Positions 55,333 through 63,634 of a DNA stretch of 64,000 bases are shown here, piece after piece (within the stretch, counting starts at the first letter, position 1; each line of letters begins with the position of its first letter). The stretch covers positions 248,001 through 312,000 of the forward strand of contig NZ_JAHXDI010000002.1 in NCBI RefSeq assembly GCF_023091865.1, written 5' to 3'. This stretch comes from Chromohalobacter moromii. Lineage in GTDB: Bacteria; Pseudomonadota; Gammaproteobacteria; Pseudomonadales; Halomonadaceae. The translations under genes and the position numbers were made by a program. The notes under the pieces are model-generated. The model was given only the letters and a program-made list of their open reading frames with translations, was not told the DNA's origin and did not search any database.

Positions 55333-56208
55333 TCAGAGTGTCAGGCGGTCGGCGAAGAAGTCCAGGAAGGCATTGATGCGGCCGTGGAGTGCCGTATTGC
55401 GGTAGTAGACCGCCTGAATGGGCTCGTGGCGCTCGTGGGTAGCGTCGTCGAGGACTACCGTCAAGCGCCTGGCTTGGCGAGCGCCGCGCGTCAGGAAGTC
55501 CGCCAGGCAGGCGATGCCCACGTCGGCTTCTGCCATTTGCAGTAACGCTTCGCCACTGCTCGAGGCGAGAGTGGGCTGGATGGTACGACCGTCGCCGATG
55601 GGCCAGCGGTTGAGTTGGGTCAGATGCGTGAAGCCCAGCAGCACGTGATGCGCCAGGTCCTCGACATGGCGCGGCGTGCCGTAGCGTTCCAGGTAAGCGG
55701 GGCTGGCCACCAGGCGACGCCGGCTATGACCGAGCGGTCGGGCATGCAGGGTGGAGTCCTCCAAACGACCGATGCGAATGGCGACATCGGTGCGTTGCTC
55801 GATCAGGTCGATGTTGGTCTCGTGGGTGGTCAGTTCCAGGCGCACCTTGGGATAGGCGGCATGGAATTCGGCGAGGTGGGGCACGATCTGGTGCAGCAGA
55901 AACGGCGTGGCGGCGTCGACGCGCAGGCGTCCGGCCGGCTCGCGACGGCGCACGGTGAGCGCTTCCTCGGCGGTTTCCAAGGTGCCCAGCGCTTGGCGAG
56001 CCTGGGCGATGAACGCCTCGCCTTCCTCGGTGATGTCCAAGCGTCGCGTGGTGCGGTGCACGAGGGTCGTCTCGAGCCGCTTCTCCAGGCGCGAGACGGC
56101 TCGCGAGAGCCGCGCGGTGCTGGTGCTCAGACGCTCGGCGGCGGCGGTGAAGCCACCGGCGTCGACCACGGCGAGCAGCGCCTCGAGATCGTCCCAGCGG
56201 CTTTTCAT
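55333..56208 (-). CDS. LysR-family transcriptional regulator
   Basis: The 291-residue protein has the N-terminal winged helix (DLEALLAVVDAGGFTAAAERLSTSTARLSRAVSRLEKRL) and the effector domain from about residue 90. It is upstream of mdaB on the same strand and may control it. The effector is not known. Confidence 0.88.
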   Translation of the reverse strand: MKSRWDDLEALLAVVDAGGFTAAAERLSTSTARLSRAVSRLEKRLETTLVHRTTRRLDITEEGEAFIAQARQALGTLETAEEALTVRRREPAGRLRVDAATPFLLHQIVPHLAEFHAAYPKVRLELTTHETNIDLIEQRTDVAIRIGRLEDSTLHARPLGHSRRRLVASPAYLERYGTPRHVEDLAHHVLLGFTHLTQLNRWPIGDGRTIQPTLASSSGEALLQMAEADVGIACLADFLTRGARQARRLTVVLDDATHERHEPIQAVYYRNTALHGRINAFLDFFADRLTL

Positions 56209-56265
56209 GATGCCTCGCGAGGTGCGGGGGTAATGGCGGGGACGATCATCCGTCGGTGCGGCGCG

Positions 56266-56613
56266 TTATAGCTTGGGCGCGTCGAAATCGGCCGGCTCAT
56301 CGGTATACACGCAGACGTTGGCGTCTTCGACATCGCCGTCCTCGGCTTCGACGTATTCGGCGAAGAAGGCCTGCACTTCGCGGCGTTGGCAATGGGCTTC
56401 GAAGGAGGCACGGTCGGCCCAGATCTCGTGAAAGACGATGGGATAGCTGGTGCCATCGGCGAACGGGTTGTCGATCTTCCGGGTCACGGTGTACTGGATG
56501 CAAGCGTCTTCGCGATGCGCGTTGGGTTCGAGCGCCTGCAGCGCCTGGAAGACGCTTTCTTCCTTGCCGGGTTTGGGCTTGAACTGGGCAGTGCAATAGA
56601 TCTTGCTGGACAT
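56266..56613 (-). CDS. Antibiotic biosynthesis monooxygenase (ABM)-domain protein
   Basis: The 115-residue protein has the small dimeric ferredoxin-like ABM pattern: KIYCTAQFKPKPGKEESVFQALQAL and CIQYTVTRKIDN, then VFHEIWADRASFEAHCQ. Such proteins include YgiN quinol monooxygenases. It lies next to the LysR/mdaB quinone genes, which fits a redox link. Start 56613 is chosen by family length. Confidence 0.8.
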   Translation of the reverse strand: MSSKIYCTAQFKPKPGKEESVFQALQALEPNAHREDACIQYTVTRKIDNPFADGTSYPIVFHEIWADRASFEAHCQRREVQAFFAEYVEAEDGDVEDANVCVYTDEPADFDAPKL

Positions 56614-56787
56614 GGGCGACCTCTTGAATGCATGCGAATGAATGCGAAGACGATACCATCTCGGCACCTAGTATCGGTAGCATCGGGCCATGACGTGGGA
56701 CGCGGGACCGCTTGGCTTGCCGTCTAATCCAAAGGTGTATTGAGCGCGGCGACGGAATCGCTTATCAAGGAGTTTCGAGCCACTGTC

Positions 56788-56907
56788 ATGCGAGGTCGCC
56801 CCATGCGCGTCATGAAACCCGATACCCTGCGCCACGCGCTCATCGTCGCCTTGATGGGTTCCGCCACCTTGTTGGTCTCGGCGTTGAGCTACCAACTGCT
56901 GATCTGA
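56788..56907 (+). CDS. Candidate 39-residue membrane protein
   Basis: A short frame opens at ATG 56788 (also 56803 and 56812) and ends at TGA 56905. The C-terminal part reads HALIVALMGSATLLVSALS, a single likely membrane helix. A GGAG lies about 16 bases upstream, a rather long spacing. Many bacteria have such one-helix proteins, but no family is clear. Candidate only. Confidence 0.4.
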   Translation: MRGRPMRVMKPDTLRHALIVALMGSATLLVSALSYQLLI

Positions 56908-56969
56908 TGGCGATGGCGCTCGGGCCGCCGAGCGGTTAGGGTCTGGGCATTGTCCCGGGAGCTTTCGTC

Positions 56970-57821
56970 ATGTCGCTGTCTTCTCGCATGCCGCCTTCTC
57001 GCATGCCCCATTGCCGCTGGGCGGTGGCGGCGTTATCGATCTTGGCGCTGGTATCGTGGCTTGGCGTCACGCATGACGTAGCGCTGTCCACGCTGGATGA
57101 CGCTCTCGCCACGGCGTTCAGGAGCTTTGCCTTGGCCAAGGCGCTCAATGCGGCCATTTCGGTGATGCAGAGCGTCACTGCCGACGCCATGGTCTTTCAG
57201 GTGCAATTCGGCCAGGCGCTGGACCCCGCCAATGACCTCGTCGAGCGTTTTTCGTGGATCATGTTCGCCTCCACGGCCTCGCTGGCGATGCAGAAAGTCT
57301 TGATCCAGATGGCCAGTCACGCGGTCATCAAGGCGCTTTTCTCGTTAAGCTGCCTGTTGCTGGCGGTGTCGCTCGTCTGGGGGCGTGGTGTTTGGCGCGA
57401 ATGGGCCCGTCGGGCGTTCTTGCTGATGGCGTTCCTACGTTTCGCGGTTCTCATCGCGGCGCTGGCCAGCACCTGGATGGGCGATGCACTGATTGGCGAC
57501 CAGCGTGAGGGGCTTTATACGGCGTTGGACCAAGATCGTGCGGTGTTCCAGGACGTCGCCGAGACGCAGGCCGGCATTCGTGAAGAAGACGACGGCGTGT
57601 GGCAACAGCTCAAGGATAAATGGGAAAGTGCCGTGGGCCATCCGGTGCGCGACCTGCTGACACGTCTGGATAGCATGACCGAGAACGTGGTGGCCTTGTC
57701 GGCGGTGTTCATCGTCCAGACGATTTTATTCCCCCTCGGTTTTCTCTATTTGAGCTGGCGCCTGCTCGGCACGCTGACCGCCCCGTTGGCGGGGCGTTAT
57801 CCCGTTGCTCGCGGCGCCTGA
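56970..57821 (+). CDS. Hypothetical multi-pass membrane protein
   Basis: The 283-residue protein has a signal-like helix (residues about 16-33), two helices about 115-160 and one near the C-terminus (VVALSAVFIVQTILFPLGFLYLSW), with an acidic, soluble middle stretch (about 170-240). I do not recognise a family. It is separate from its neighbours in orientation and converges with the DUF924 gene. Confidence 0.65.
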   Translation: MSLSSRMPPSRMPHCRWAVAALSILALVSWLGVTHDVALSTLDDALATAFRSFALAKALNAAISVMQSVTADAMVFQVQFGQALDPANDLVERFSWIMFASTASLAMQKVLIQMASHAVIKALFSLSCLLLAVSLVWGRGVWREWARRAFLLMAFLRFAVLIAALASTWMGDALIGDQREGLYTALDQDRAVFQDVAETQAGIREEDDGVWQQLKDKWESAVGHPVRDLLTRLDSMTENVVALSAVFIVQTILFPLGFLYLSWRLLGTLTAPLAGRYPVARGA

Positions 57822-57844
57822 TCTCACGTACAGCGTCATCAGGC

Positions 57845-58399
57845 TTAAAAGGACGATCCCGGCTGGCGTAAGAAGTCGCGTTCTTCCGGCGTCGATTCCC
57901 GGCCCAGAACCGCATTACGGTGCGGATAACGGCCGAAGCGTTCGATAATCGCCCAATGGCGCTGCTCGAAATCCAGGTTGCGCTCCAGCCCCGGTTGATC
58001 GAAAAGCCGCAGGGCCTCTTGGTGGATCACGGGCGATTCGCTGTGCATGTACGGCATATACACGAACGCGCGCTGTTCCGGCGGCAGTTCCTTGTCGCCC
58101 CCTTGCGCGACCAGATGCTGGGCGAGGCTCAGTGCTAGCGGGTCCTGAGCGAAGGCCAGGGCCTGATCGCGGTAGATATTGCGCGAGAACTGATCCAGCA
58201 GCAGTATTTCCGCCAAGGCACCGTGACTACTTTGCCGCCAAGCATAAAGCTCGCAGCGACATGCCGCGTCATATAGTGCCCCGAAGCGTTCGGCGAGCGC
58301 CTGGTCGAACGCCGGGTCCTTGTTGAACCACTGTTTGGGGCCTGCCTCCACGAACCAAAAATCCAGCACTTGCCGTGCCTGCTCAACATCTTGCGTCAT
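57845..58399 (-). CDS. DUF924 family protein
   Basis: The 184-residue helical protein shows the family's FWFVEAGPKQWFNKDPAFDQALAERF, ILLLDQFSRNIYRDQALAFAQD, AFVYMPYMHSE and HWAIIERFGRYPHRNAVLGRESTPEE. DUF924 proteins are widespread TPR-like proteins of unknown function. Start 58399 gives the typical N-terminus. It shares the strand with the alkylation repair genes. Confidence 0.9.
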   Translation of the reverse strand: MTQDVEQARQVLDFWFVEAGPKQWFNKDPAFDQALAERFGALYDAACRCELYAWRQSSHGALAEILLLDQFSRNIYRDQALAFAQDPLALSLAQHLVAQGGDKELPPEQRAFVYMPYMHSESPVIHQEALRLFDQPGLERNLDFEQRHWAIIERFGRYPHRNAVLGRESTPEERDFLRQPGSSF

Positions 58400-58424
58400 G
58401 GCGCACCTCCGTTGATTGATGCGA

Positions 58425-58925
58425 TTAACGTGTTGAATGGTGTTTGATGTGCGTGCGCTCGAGCTCGAGTAACCAAGCCTTGCGCTCGAGCCCGCCAGCA
58501 TAGCCGGTGAGCGTACCATCACGCCCGATCACGCGATGACAAGGCACCACGATGGGCAACGGGTTGCGGCCGTTGGCGGCGCCCACCGCGCGCATTGCCT
58601 TGAGGTTGTCGATATCCCGGGCGATCTCCGCGTAGCTGCGCGTCTCCCCAAACGGAATGCGTGCCAATGCCTGCCATACGCGCTGCTGAAAGGGCGTGCC
58701 TTGCGGGTCGAGCGGCACGTCGAAGTCGTGCAATTCTCCCTTGAGGTAGGCGTTTAACTGCTCGCGGCAGGCCTTGGTGAGCGGCGAGGGCGCTGCCGGT
58801 GTCTCGGCACTGTCGACGAAGGTGATCTCGCGAATCCCGTGCTCGCTGGCGAGGATGCGTAGCGTGCCCAGCGGCGAGGTCGGTTCGGGCGTGACGTAAT
58901 CGAGAGCGTAGGCGGAAGATGCCAT
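58425..58925 (-). CDS. ogt: Methylated-DNA-protein cysteine methyltransferase (Ogt)
   Basis: The 166-residue suicide repair protein has the acceptor motif IVVPCHRV (Cys129), preceded by ARIPFGETRSYAEIARDI and followed by GYAGGLERKAWLLELE. It removes O6-methylguanine and O4-methylthymine damage. It follows the Ada-AlkA fusion by one base between stop and start, forming one transcription unit. Confidence 0.95.
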   Translation of the reverse strand: MASSAYALDYVTPEPTSPLGTLRILASEHGIREITFVDSAETPAAPSPLTKACREQLNAYLKGELHDFDVPLDPQGTPFQQRVWQALARIPFGETRSYAEIARDIDNLKAMRAVGAANGRNPLPIVVPCHRVIGRDGTLTGYAGGLERKAWLLELERTHIKHHSTR

Positions 58926-58926
58926 A

Positions 58927-60291
58927 TCAGCGACTCCAGAGTTGTAGGGTGAGATAACTGCGCCACGGCGCGGCAAGATCCGGCTCGATCGCGTCCAGCG
59001 ACGTCAGGGCCCGCTTGACGCCCAGGTCGCCGCCCAGCCAGATATCGGGATGGCTGGTGCCGCGCAAGGCGGCGTAATCGGCACTCCAAGGGCCGATGCC
59101 TTTGAGTGCGGTCCAGCAGCGAGGGTCGTCGTCGAGGCACTGCTCGCATGCGGCGTGCGCCAGGCCACGTAGACAGTCGCGGCGCGCCTGGGGCATGCGC
59201 AGAAACGTGAGATCGCTGTCGGCGACCTGCGCAGCCGTGGGGAAGTGGCGCCCGCCCTCGGCGGTCGGCTCGCCGAGCGCTTCGACCAGATTGGTCGTAT
59301 GCCCGCGCGCCGCCGAGATCGAGACCTGCTGGCCGAGAACCGCGCGAATGCCGGCCTCAAAAGGACTCCACAGGCCGGGCAAGCGCAGGCCTTCGACGAG
59401 GGGGAACGTCTCCGGGAGCGTCTTTTGCAGCTGGGCCTCGATCAGGGCCGTGTCGGCGTCCAGGTCGAGAACACGGCGGATGTTGCGTACCACCGGTGAG
59501 AGTGCCCCGAGGTCATCGAGATTCAGCGTGACACGAAAACAATGCTGATCGGGCATGTGCTCGGCCGTGAAATGGCCACGCGCTGACCCCCACTGAATGT
59601 AACGACCGTAACGATGCGCGTCTCCCCATTCCAGTTTGTCGATCCGCCGCACGGCGAGGAAGTCACGCAGCCATTCCCAGGCGTAAGGCGGGCGATAAGC
59701 CAGCGTCAGCGTGAGATTCTCGCTGGGTGGCCGGGGCGTGCGCCGCAACTCGCGCGGTGCGTGTCCCACTTGGCGACGGAACGCATCGTTGAAGCGACGC
59801 AGGCTGGTGAAGCCGCTGGCGTAGGCGATATCGGCCACCGGCAGCGCGCTCTGGTGCAGCAACTGCTTGGCGAACAGGCACTGGCGATGCAGGGCGTAGG
59901 CCTTGGGCGAGACGCCCAGGTGCTGCTTGAAAAGCAGGCGCAGGTAGCGCTCGCCGATACCGAGGCGGTCGCACAGCGCGCCCAGGGAAGCTTGGCTCAG
60001 GGCGCCTTCATCGATCAGCCGCAAGGCGCGGCGTAGCGTGGTGTGATTGCCATGCCAGGCGGGCGATTCCGGGGCGCTGTCCGGGCGGCAGCGCAGACAA
60101 GGGCGAAAGCCCGCCTGGGCGGCGCTTACAGCGCTGGGGAAATAGCGCACATTGTCATCACGCGGCGGCCGGGCAGGGCAGATCGGGCGGCAGTAGATAC
60201 CGGTCGTGGTCACGCCGACGAAGAAACGCCCATCGAAGCGAACATCCCGCGATAAACGGGCCACGCGGCAGCGGTCGGGATCGAGCAGCAT
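58927..60291 (-). CDS. Ada-AlkA fusion: methyl-phosphotriester sensor with 3-methyladenine glycosylase
   Basis: The 454-residue protein joins three parts. The Ada-type zinc domain has C34, C38, C65 and C68 (GIYCRPICPA and PCLRCRP), where one Cys takes methyl groups from phosphotriesters. An AraC-type helix-turn-helix lies at about 85-185 (LGALCDRLGIGERYLRLLFKQHLG and DIAYASGFTSLRRFNDAFRR). The AlkA part runs from about 195, with an HhH (LKGIGPWSADYAAL) and the catalytic Asp422 (WLGGDLGVKRAL). It would both sense and repair alkylation damage and may activate itself and ogt. Start 60291 matches the Ada start. Confidence 0.93.
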   Translation of the reverse strand: MLLDPDRCRVARLSRDVRFDGRFFVGVTTTGIYCRPICPARPPRDDNVRYFPSAVSAAQAGFRPCLRCRPDSAPESPAWHGNHTTLRRALRLIDEGALSQASLGALCDRLGIGERYLRLLFKQHLGVSPKAYALHRQCLFAKQLLHQSALPVADIAYASGFTSLRRFNDAFRRQVGHAPRELRRTPRPPSENLTLTLAYRPPYAWEWLRDFLAVRRIDKLEWGDAHRYGRYIQWGSARGHFTAEHMPDQHCFRVTLNLDDLGALSPVVRNIRRVLDLDADTALIEAQLQKTLPETFPLVEGLRLPGLWSPFEAGIRAVLGQQVSISAARGHTTNLVEALGEPTAEGGRHFPTAAQVADSDLTFLRMPQARRDCLRGLAHAACEQCLDDDPRCWTALKGIGPWSADYAALRGTSHPDIWLGGDLGVKRALTSLDAIEPDLAAPWRSYLTLQLWSR

Positions 60292-60427
60292 GATGGGGAT
60301 TCCTCGAAGCGGCAACGCTACCAGTGTAACGCGCTGACGGCACCGGACTCGCCGGATTCGGCAGTGATATACGCGGCGATGCGCTCGTGGTAGCTGCAGC
60401 GAGAAGTACTGCGGAAAGTCCTTAGCT

Positions 60428-60436
60428 TGCTATAAT
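60428..60436 (+). promoter_or_regulatory. Extended -10 promoter of the AbrB-family gene
   Basis: TGCTATAAT is a perfect -10 (TATAAT at 60431-60436) with the extended TGn element. The -35 region is weak. It would start RNA near 60443. Confidence 0.7.
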
Positions 60437-60460
60437 GCGTCCCTTTTGTGGAGTACTTCC

Positions 60461-61567
60461 TTGGCCCCTTCCCCGACCCCAGCGCCTTCTCGACCGTCGT
60501 CTCCCCGCATGCACCGTGCCGGGCTGTGGCTGGCGCTATTCGTGGCGTGCTGCGTGGCGAGTGGCGTGCTAAATCATTGGCATATGCCGGCGGGTGGCTT
60601 CATCGGCCCGATGCTGGTGGGCATCGCCTTCGGTATCGGCGGCAGCGGTCTGCGTCTGCCGAGACGCTGCTTCAAGCTCGGCCAAGGCACGGTCGGCGTG
60701 TTGATCGCGCATGCCATGACGATGAGCGTGCTGATGACGATCCTCGATGGCTGGCTGGTGATGCTTTTGGCCACGGCCATTACGCTGTTGCTTAGTCTGC
60801 TGGTGGGGATCGTTCTAGTGCGTTACGGCGGGCTTCCGGGCAGCACGGCGGCCTGGGGCACCACGCCGGGCGCGGCAGCGGCGATGGTGGCGATGGCTGA
60901 GGAGCGCGAAGATACCGACCCGCGTATCGTGGCGGCGATGCAATACGTGCGAGTGGTGTGCGTGGTGCTCGTGGGGGCCCTGGTGAGCCATTGGCTGGGG
61001 GTGAGCGATACGCCATCGCGTGGCGGGGGCGGCTTTCCTGACGACCTGGCGGGAACGGTCGATTTGGCGATCACCTTGGCGGTCATCGTCGGCGGGGTCT
61101 GGCTGTGCGATCGCCGCTTGCCTGCGGGCGCCTTGCTGGGGCCGATGCTCATCGGCACAGTGCTGCATCTCGCCGGTTGGGCGACGCTGTCGATGCCGGC
61201 ACCCTTGCTGATGCTGGCTTACGGCTTCATCGGTGTCTATGTGGGGCTGCGCTTCGACCGCGACGCGCTGGCGACTGTGGCTCGCTCGCTGGGCAAGATG
61301 GTCATGGCGTCGATAGTGCTGATTGGGTTATGTGCGCTTTCCGCGCTGTTGATGGTAGGGCTCATGGACACGAGCTTCATCACCGCTTACCTGGCGACCA
61401 GCCCTGGCGGGCTCGACTCGATGACCATCATCGCCATCGACACGCATGCCGATTTGGGTCTCGTGGTGGCGCTACAGACATTGCGGCTCTTCACGGTGGT
61501 GCTACTGGGGCCGGCAATGGCGCGTTTCATCGCGCGTTTCGCCCCGTCCGCGAAAGGTACGTCCTGA
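60461..61567 (+). CDS. AbrB-family membrane protein
   Basis: The 368-residue protein has about 9-10 hydrophobic helices in two similar halves, each with a PAGGFIGPMLVGIAFG-like or PAGALLGPMLIGTVLH motif, as in the AbrB (ammonia monooxygenase-type) family of transporter-like proteins. The substrate is unknown. TTG 60461 with GGAG seven bases upstream is taken as start, because no ATG with an RBS occurs before the first helix; ATG 60510 is the alternative. It converges with the binding-protein gene. Confidence 0.82.
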   Translation: MAPSPTPAPSRPSSPRMHRAGLWLALFVACCVASGVLNHWHMPAGGFIGPMLVGIAFGIGGSGLRLPRRCFKLGQGTVGVLIAHAMTMSVLMTILDGWLVMLLATAITLLLSLLVGIVLVRYGGLPGSTAAWGTTPGAAAAMVAMAEEREDTDPRIVAAMQYVRVVCVVLVGALVSHWLGVSDTPSRGGGGFPDDLAGTVDLAITLAVIVGGVWLCDRRLPAGALLGPMLIGTVLHLAGWATLSMPAPLLMLAYGFIGVYVGLRFDRDALATVARSLGKMVMASIVLIGLCALSALLMVGLMDTSFITAYLATSPGGLDSMTIIAIDTHADLGLVVALQTLRLFTVVLLGPAMARFIARFAPSAKGTS

Positions 61568-61582
61568 GCGTTTGCCGTAACG

Positions 61583-61612
61583 CAAAGGGGCGACCCGTAG
61601 GCCGCCCCTTTG
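61583..61612. terminator. Bidirectional terminator between convergent genes
   Basis: CAAAGGGGCG (61583-61592) pairs with CGCCCCTTTG (61603-61612), loop of 10. The A/T arms give short U tracts on both strands. Confidence 0.8.
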
Positions 61613-61640
61613 GCGTGACGTTGGTTGTATCGACGCCGTC

Positions 61641-62408
61641 TTACTTGGCTTCTTCAGAGAAATACTTGTTGTAGAGTTCCTGATAGGTGCCGTTGTCCTT
61701 CAGGGTCGCCAGCGCCTCGTTGAACTGGTCTGCCAGCTCCTGATCGCGCTTGCGGAATGCAATGCCGAAGCCTTCGCCGAAATACTTCTTGGGTTCGGTG
61801 ATCATCTCGCCGACGACTTTATAATCGCCTTCTTCGCTATCCAGCAGGGTGGACTTGCCGACCGGGAAGTCCAGGAAGGCGATGTCGACACGACCGGCGT
61901 CCATGTCGAGGACGAGGTCATCGGCGGTGGAGTAACGGCTGATCTCGGCCGCGTCGCCGAACATATCGGTGACGTAGTTGTCCTGCAATGTGCCGCGTTG
62001 CACCCCGATGGTCTTGCCTTCGAGCGTTTGCTTGGCCGGGAAGTCGATGCTGCTGTCTTGCGGTGTGAACCACGCGGAGGGCGGCTGGAAGTACGGGTCG
62101 GAGAAGAGCACGGTTCCCTTGCGTTCTTCGTTGATGGTCATCGAGGACATGATCGCGTCGTACTTACGCGCCATCAGGCCCGGAATGATGCCGTCCCACG
62201 CCTGCACGACCCACTCGCACTTCCTGTCGATCTCTTCGCAGATGGCGTTGCCGAGCTCGATGTCGAAGCCGGTGAGTTCACCGTCGGCCGTGCGGTATTC
62301 CATCGGCTCGTAAGGCACGTCGACGCCGATACGCAAGGTGTCCTGAGCGACGGCGCTGCCAGCCAGCAGGGCGCTACCGAGAAGGGTGATGGTCAGCAAT
62401 TTTTTCAT
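61641..62408 (-). CDS. Amino-acid ABC transporter substrate-binding protein (HisJ/ArgT-like)
   Basis: The 255-residue precursor has a signal peptide (residues 1-21, ending AVA) and the SBP family-3 fold: TLRIGVDVPYEPMEYRTADGELTGFDIEL, MSSMTINEERKGTVLFSDPYF, GKTIGVQRGTLQDNYV and FLDFPVGKSTLL. Such proteins bind basic or polar amino acids in the periplasm. The permease and ATPase are not adjacent here. Start 62408 is clear. Confidence 0.92.
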   Translation of the reverse strand: MKKLLTITLLGSALLAGSAVAQDTLRIGVDVPYEPMEYRTADGELTGFDIELGNAICEEIDRKCEWVVQAWDGIIPGLMARKYDAIMSSMTINEERKGTVLFSDPYFQPPSAWFTPQDSSIDFPAKQTLEGKTIGVQRGTLQDNYVTDMFGDAAEISRYSTADDLVLDMDAGRVDIAFLDFPVGKSTLLDSEEGDYKVVGEMITEPKKYFGEGFGIAFRKRDQELADQFNEALATLKDNGTYQELYNKYFSEEAK

Positions 62409-62716
62409 GGAAAGCTCTCTACGGAATTTGCAGTGTGTTGTTATGGAGCCGCCTCGTGAGCAGCCCTGAGTTTCACGTCTTGCAGCATATCGAAGCGCTG
62501 CCGCCATGCCTAGCGTCGCGTGGCTGGTAGAGGAAGCGGGTGTGGATGTCTGTAGGTAGCCGCTGGTCATCTTCTGCCAACGCCACGTCCCCTCTGTGTT
62601 AACACCATAGGGTGACGGGGTTCATGGATCTGCTTTACAAACGGGGCAACGTCCGCCCGCAACTCAGACAGCGGCTGGATATATCTTCATCGACGCGAAC
62701 TCTTGCCATGAGAATT
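62409..62716. other. Intergenic region left of the cassette array
   Basis: I see no convincing gene here. It should hold the promoter of the binding-protein gene (minus strand). A plus-strand frame at 62612-62833 is rejected. Towards its right edge the sequence joins the IS3-family remnant; the remnant's exact far end is unclear. Confidence 0.4.
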
Positions 62717-62817
62717 ACCTGTGTACGAATACAGGAGTGTAACGTTGGTTGCTCATGGCGCTCCCTCCTATGCACTAATCATAGGCCAGAAGTGTCCACT
62801 AGAGTGGGGGAAGTCCA
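62717..62817 (-). mobile_element. IS3-family insertion sequence remnant
   Basis: On the minus strand the end TGGACTTCCCCCACTC (from 62817) is an IS3-type terminal repeat. It is followed by a frame starting at ATG 62756 that reads MSNQRYTPVFVHR, the hallmark start of IS3 orfA (MSNQRYTPEFK) broken soon after. Only the left end and the first codons survive. Its tip abuts the attC fragment at 62818, so the IS apparently inserted into that attC and then decayed. Confidence 0.75.
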
Positions 62818-62843
62818 GCGTCGGCTTGAATGAATTGTTAGGT
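62818..62843 (-). other. Truncated attC site of integron cassette
   Basis: Read on the minus strand this is ACCTAAC followed by AATTCATTCAAGCCGACGC, the typical start (R'' and L'') of a 59-base element. The stop codon of the adjoining gene lies inside ACCTAAC. The L'/R' half is missing because the IS remnant starts at 62817. Confidence 0.8.
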
Positions 62844-63512
62844 CTCAAAGTCGTATTCCTCATCCATTTCCCGCTTGACGATTCGACTGAACATTTCTTT
62901 CAGCTTGACGTCGACATGAGATACAAACTCTTGGGATGCCATGCAGTACGCCAGATCGGGAGAGTCTTCATAGCGGATCTTTATGCGTGAAAAGTGCTCG
63001 CCACCGGCAATGTATGTCAGCACTCTTGCATTCGAAGACGAAAGATAAGCTTCTCTATCTGTCGCTGATGATGCTTTGTCATATAGATCGAACCTCGATA
63101 GAATGGCGTTCTCGATTTCATCTGTGTTGAGCAGTGACATTTGATTGAAAGATGGCACTATCGACTGTCTGGAATCAAGCAGCAACTCGTACTCGTCGCT
63201 TTCTGGATTGACTCCGTTGCATACAACAGACGACGCAAATGCTAAGCACTCAAGCAAAATAGGTTCTTCGCCTGCAATGTCGACAAGCCGCTTATCTTTG
63301 GCCGCGATAATGTCAAAGTATTCTACCGCCAGCAGCGAGTATGAACTTGCAACGGCGGCTTCCAGCGCCGCATCGATGCTCTGTTTGCGCAAGGTAGGGT
63401 GCGTGGTTTTTGGCCTGAACTCAAGCTGCTTCCAGACCACGTCCCATGACTCTTTGGCCGCTACAAATCGACGAAAGTGCGCTAGAGGCGGTAAATTCTT
63501 CTTGAAGATCAT
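62838..63512 (-). CDS. Hypothetical protein in integron cassette
   Basis: The 224-residue protein is AT-richer than the chromosome. It is helical and charged, without membrane or signal segments and without a motif that I recognise. It begins MIFKKNLPPLAHFRRFVAA and ends EEYDFET. The start ATG (63512) lies 17 bases after the core site on the minus strand and the stop overlaps the attC at the other end: exactly the compact, promoterless layout of a gene cassette. Cassette genes commonly encode proteins with no known function. Confidence 0.7.
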   Translation of the reverse strand: MIFKKNLPPLAHFRRFVAAKESWDVVWKQLEFRPKTTHPTLRKQSIDAALEAAVASSYSLLAVEYFDIIAAKDKRLVDIAGEEPILLECLAFASSVVCNGVNPESDEYELLLDSRQSIVPSFNQMSLLNTDEIENAILSRFDLYDKASSATDREAYLSSSNARVLTYIAGGEHFSRIKIRYEDSPDLAYCMASQEFVSHVDVKLKEMFSRIVKREMDEEYDFET

Positions 63513-63529
63513 AGTGAGCCCAGATTAAG

Positions 63530-63613
63530 ACCTAACGCCAACAGCACGCGCGGCTACGGAATGGAGGCGAAGCCGCAATGTAGTAGACGTCGCTGTGACT
63601 GTAATTGTTACAA
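63530..63613 (-). other. attC site between two cassettes (84 bp)
   Basis: The site is bounded by ACCTAAC (63530-63536, complement GTTAGGT) and GTTACAA (63607-63613). Inside, ACAGCACG (63541-63548) pairs with CGT-C-GCTGT (63588-63596), leaving one extrahelical C at 63591. GCGGCT (63550-63555) pairs with AGCCGC (63571-63576) to form the central stem with a loop. Paired outer and inner arms with an unpaired base are the structural identity of an attC recognised by integron integrases. Confidence 0.82.
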
Positions 63614-63634
63614 GGATAGTATAAGGAATGGAAA

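Noticed and set aside
62612-62833. 73-codon plus-strand frame left of the array
   Set aside because: It overlaps the IS3 remnant antisense and shows no family pattern.
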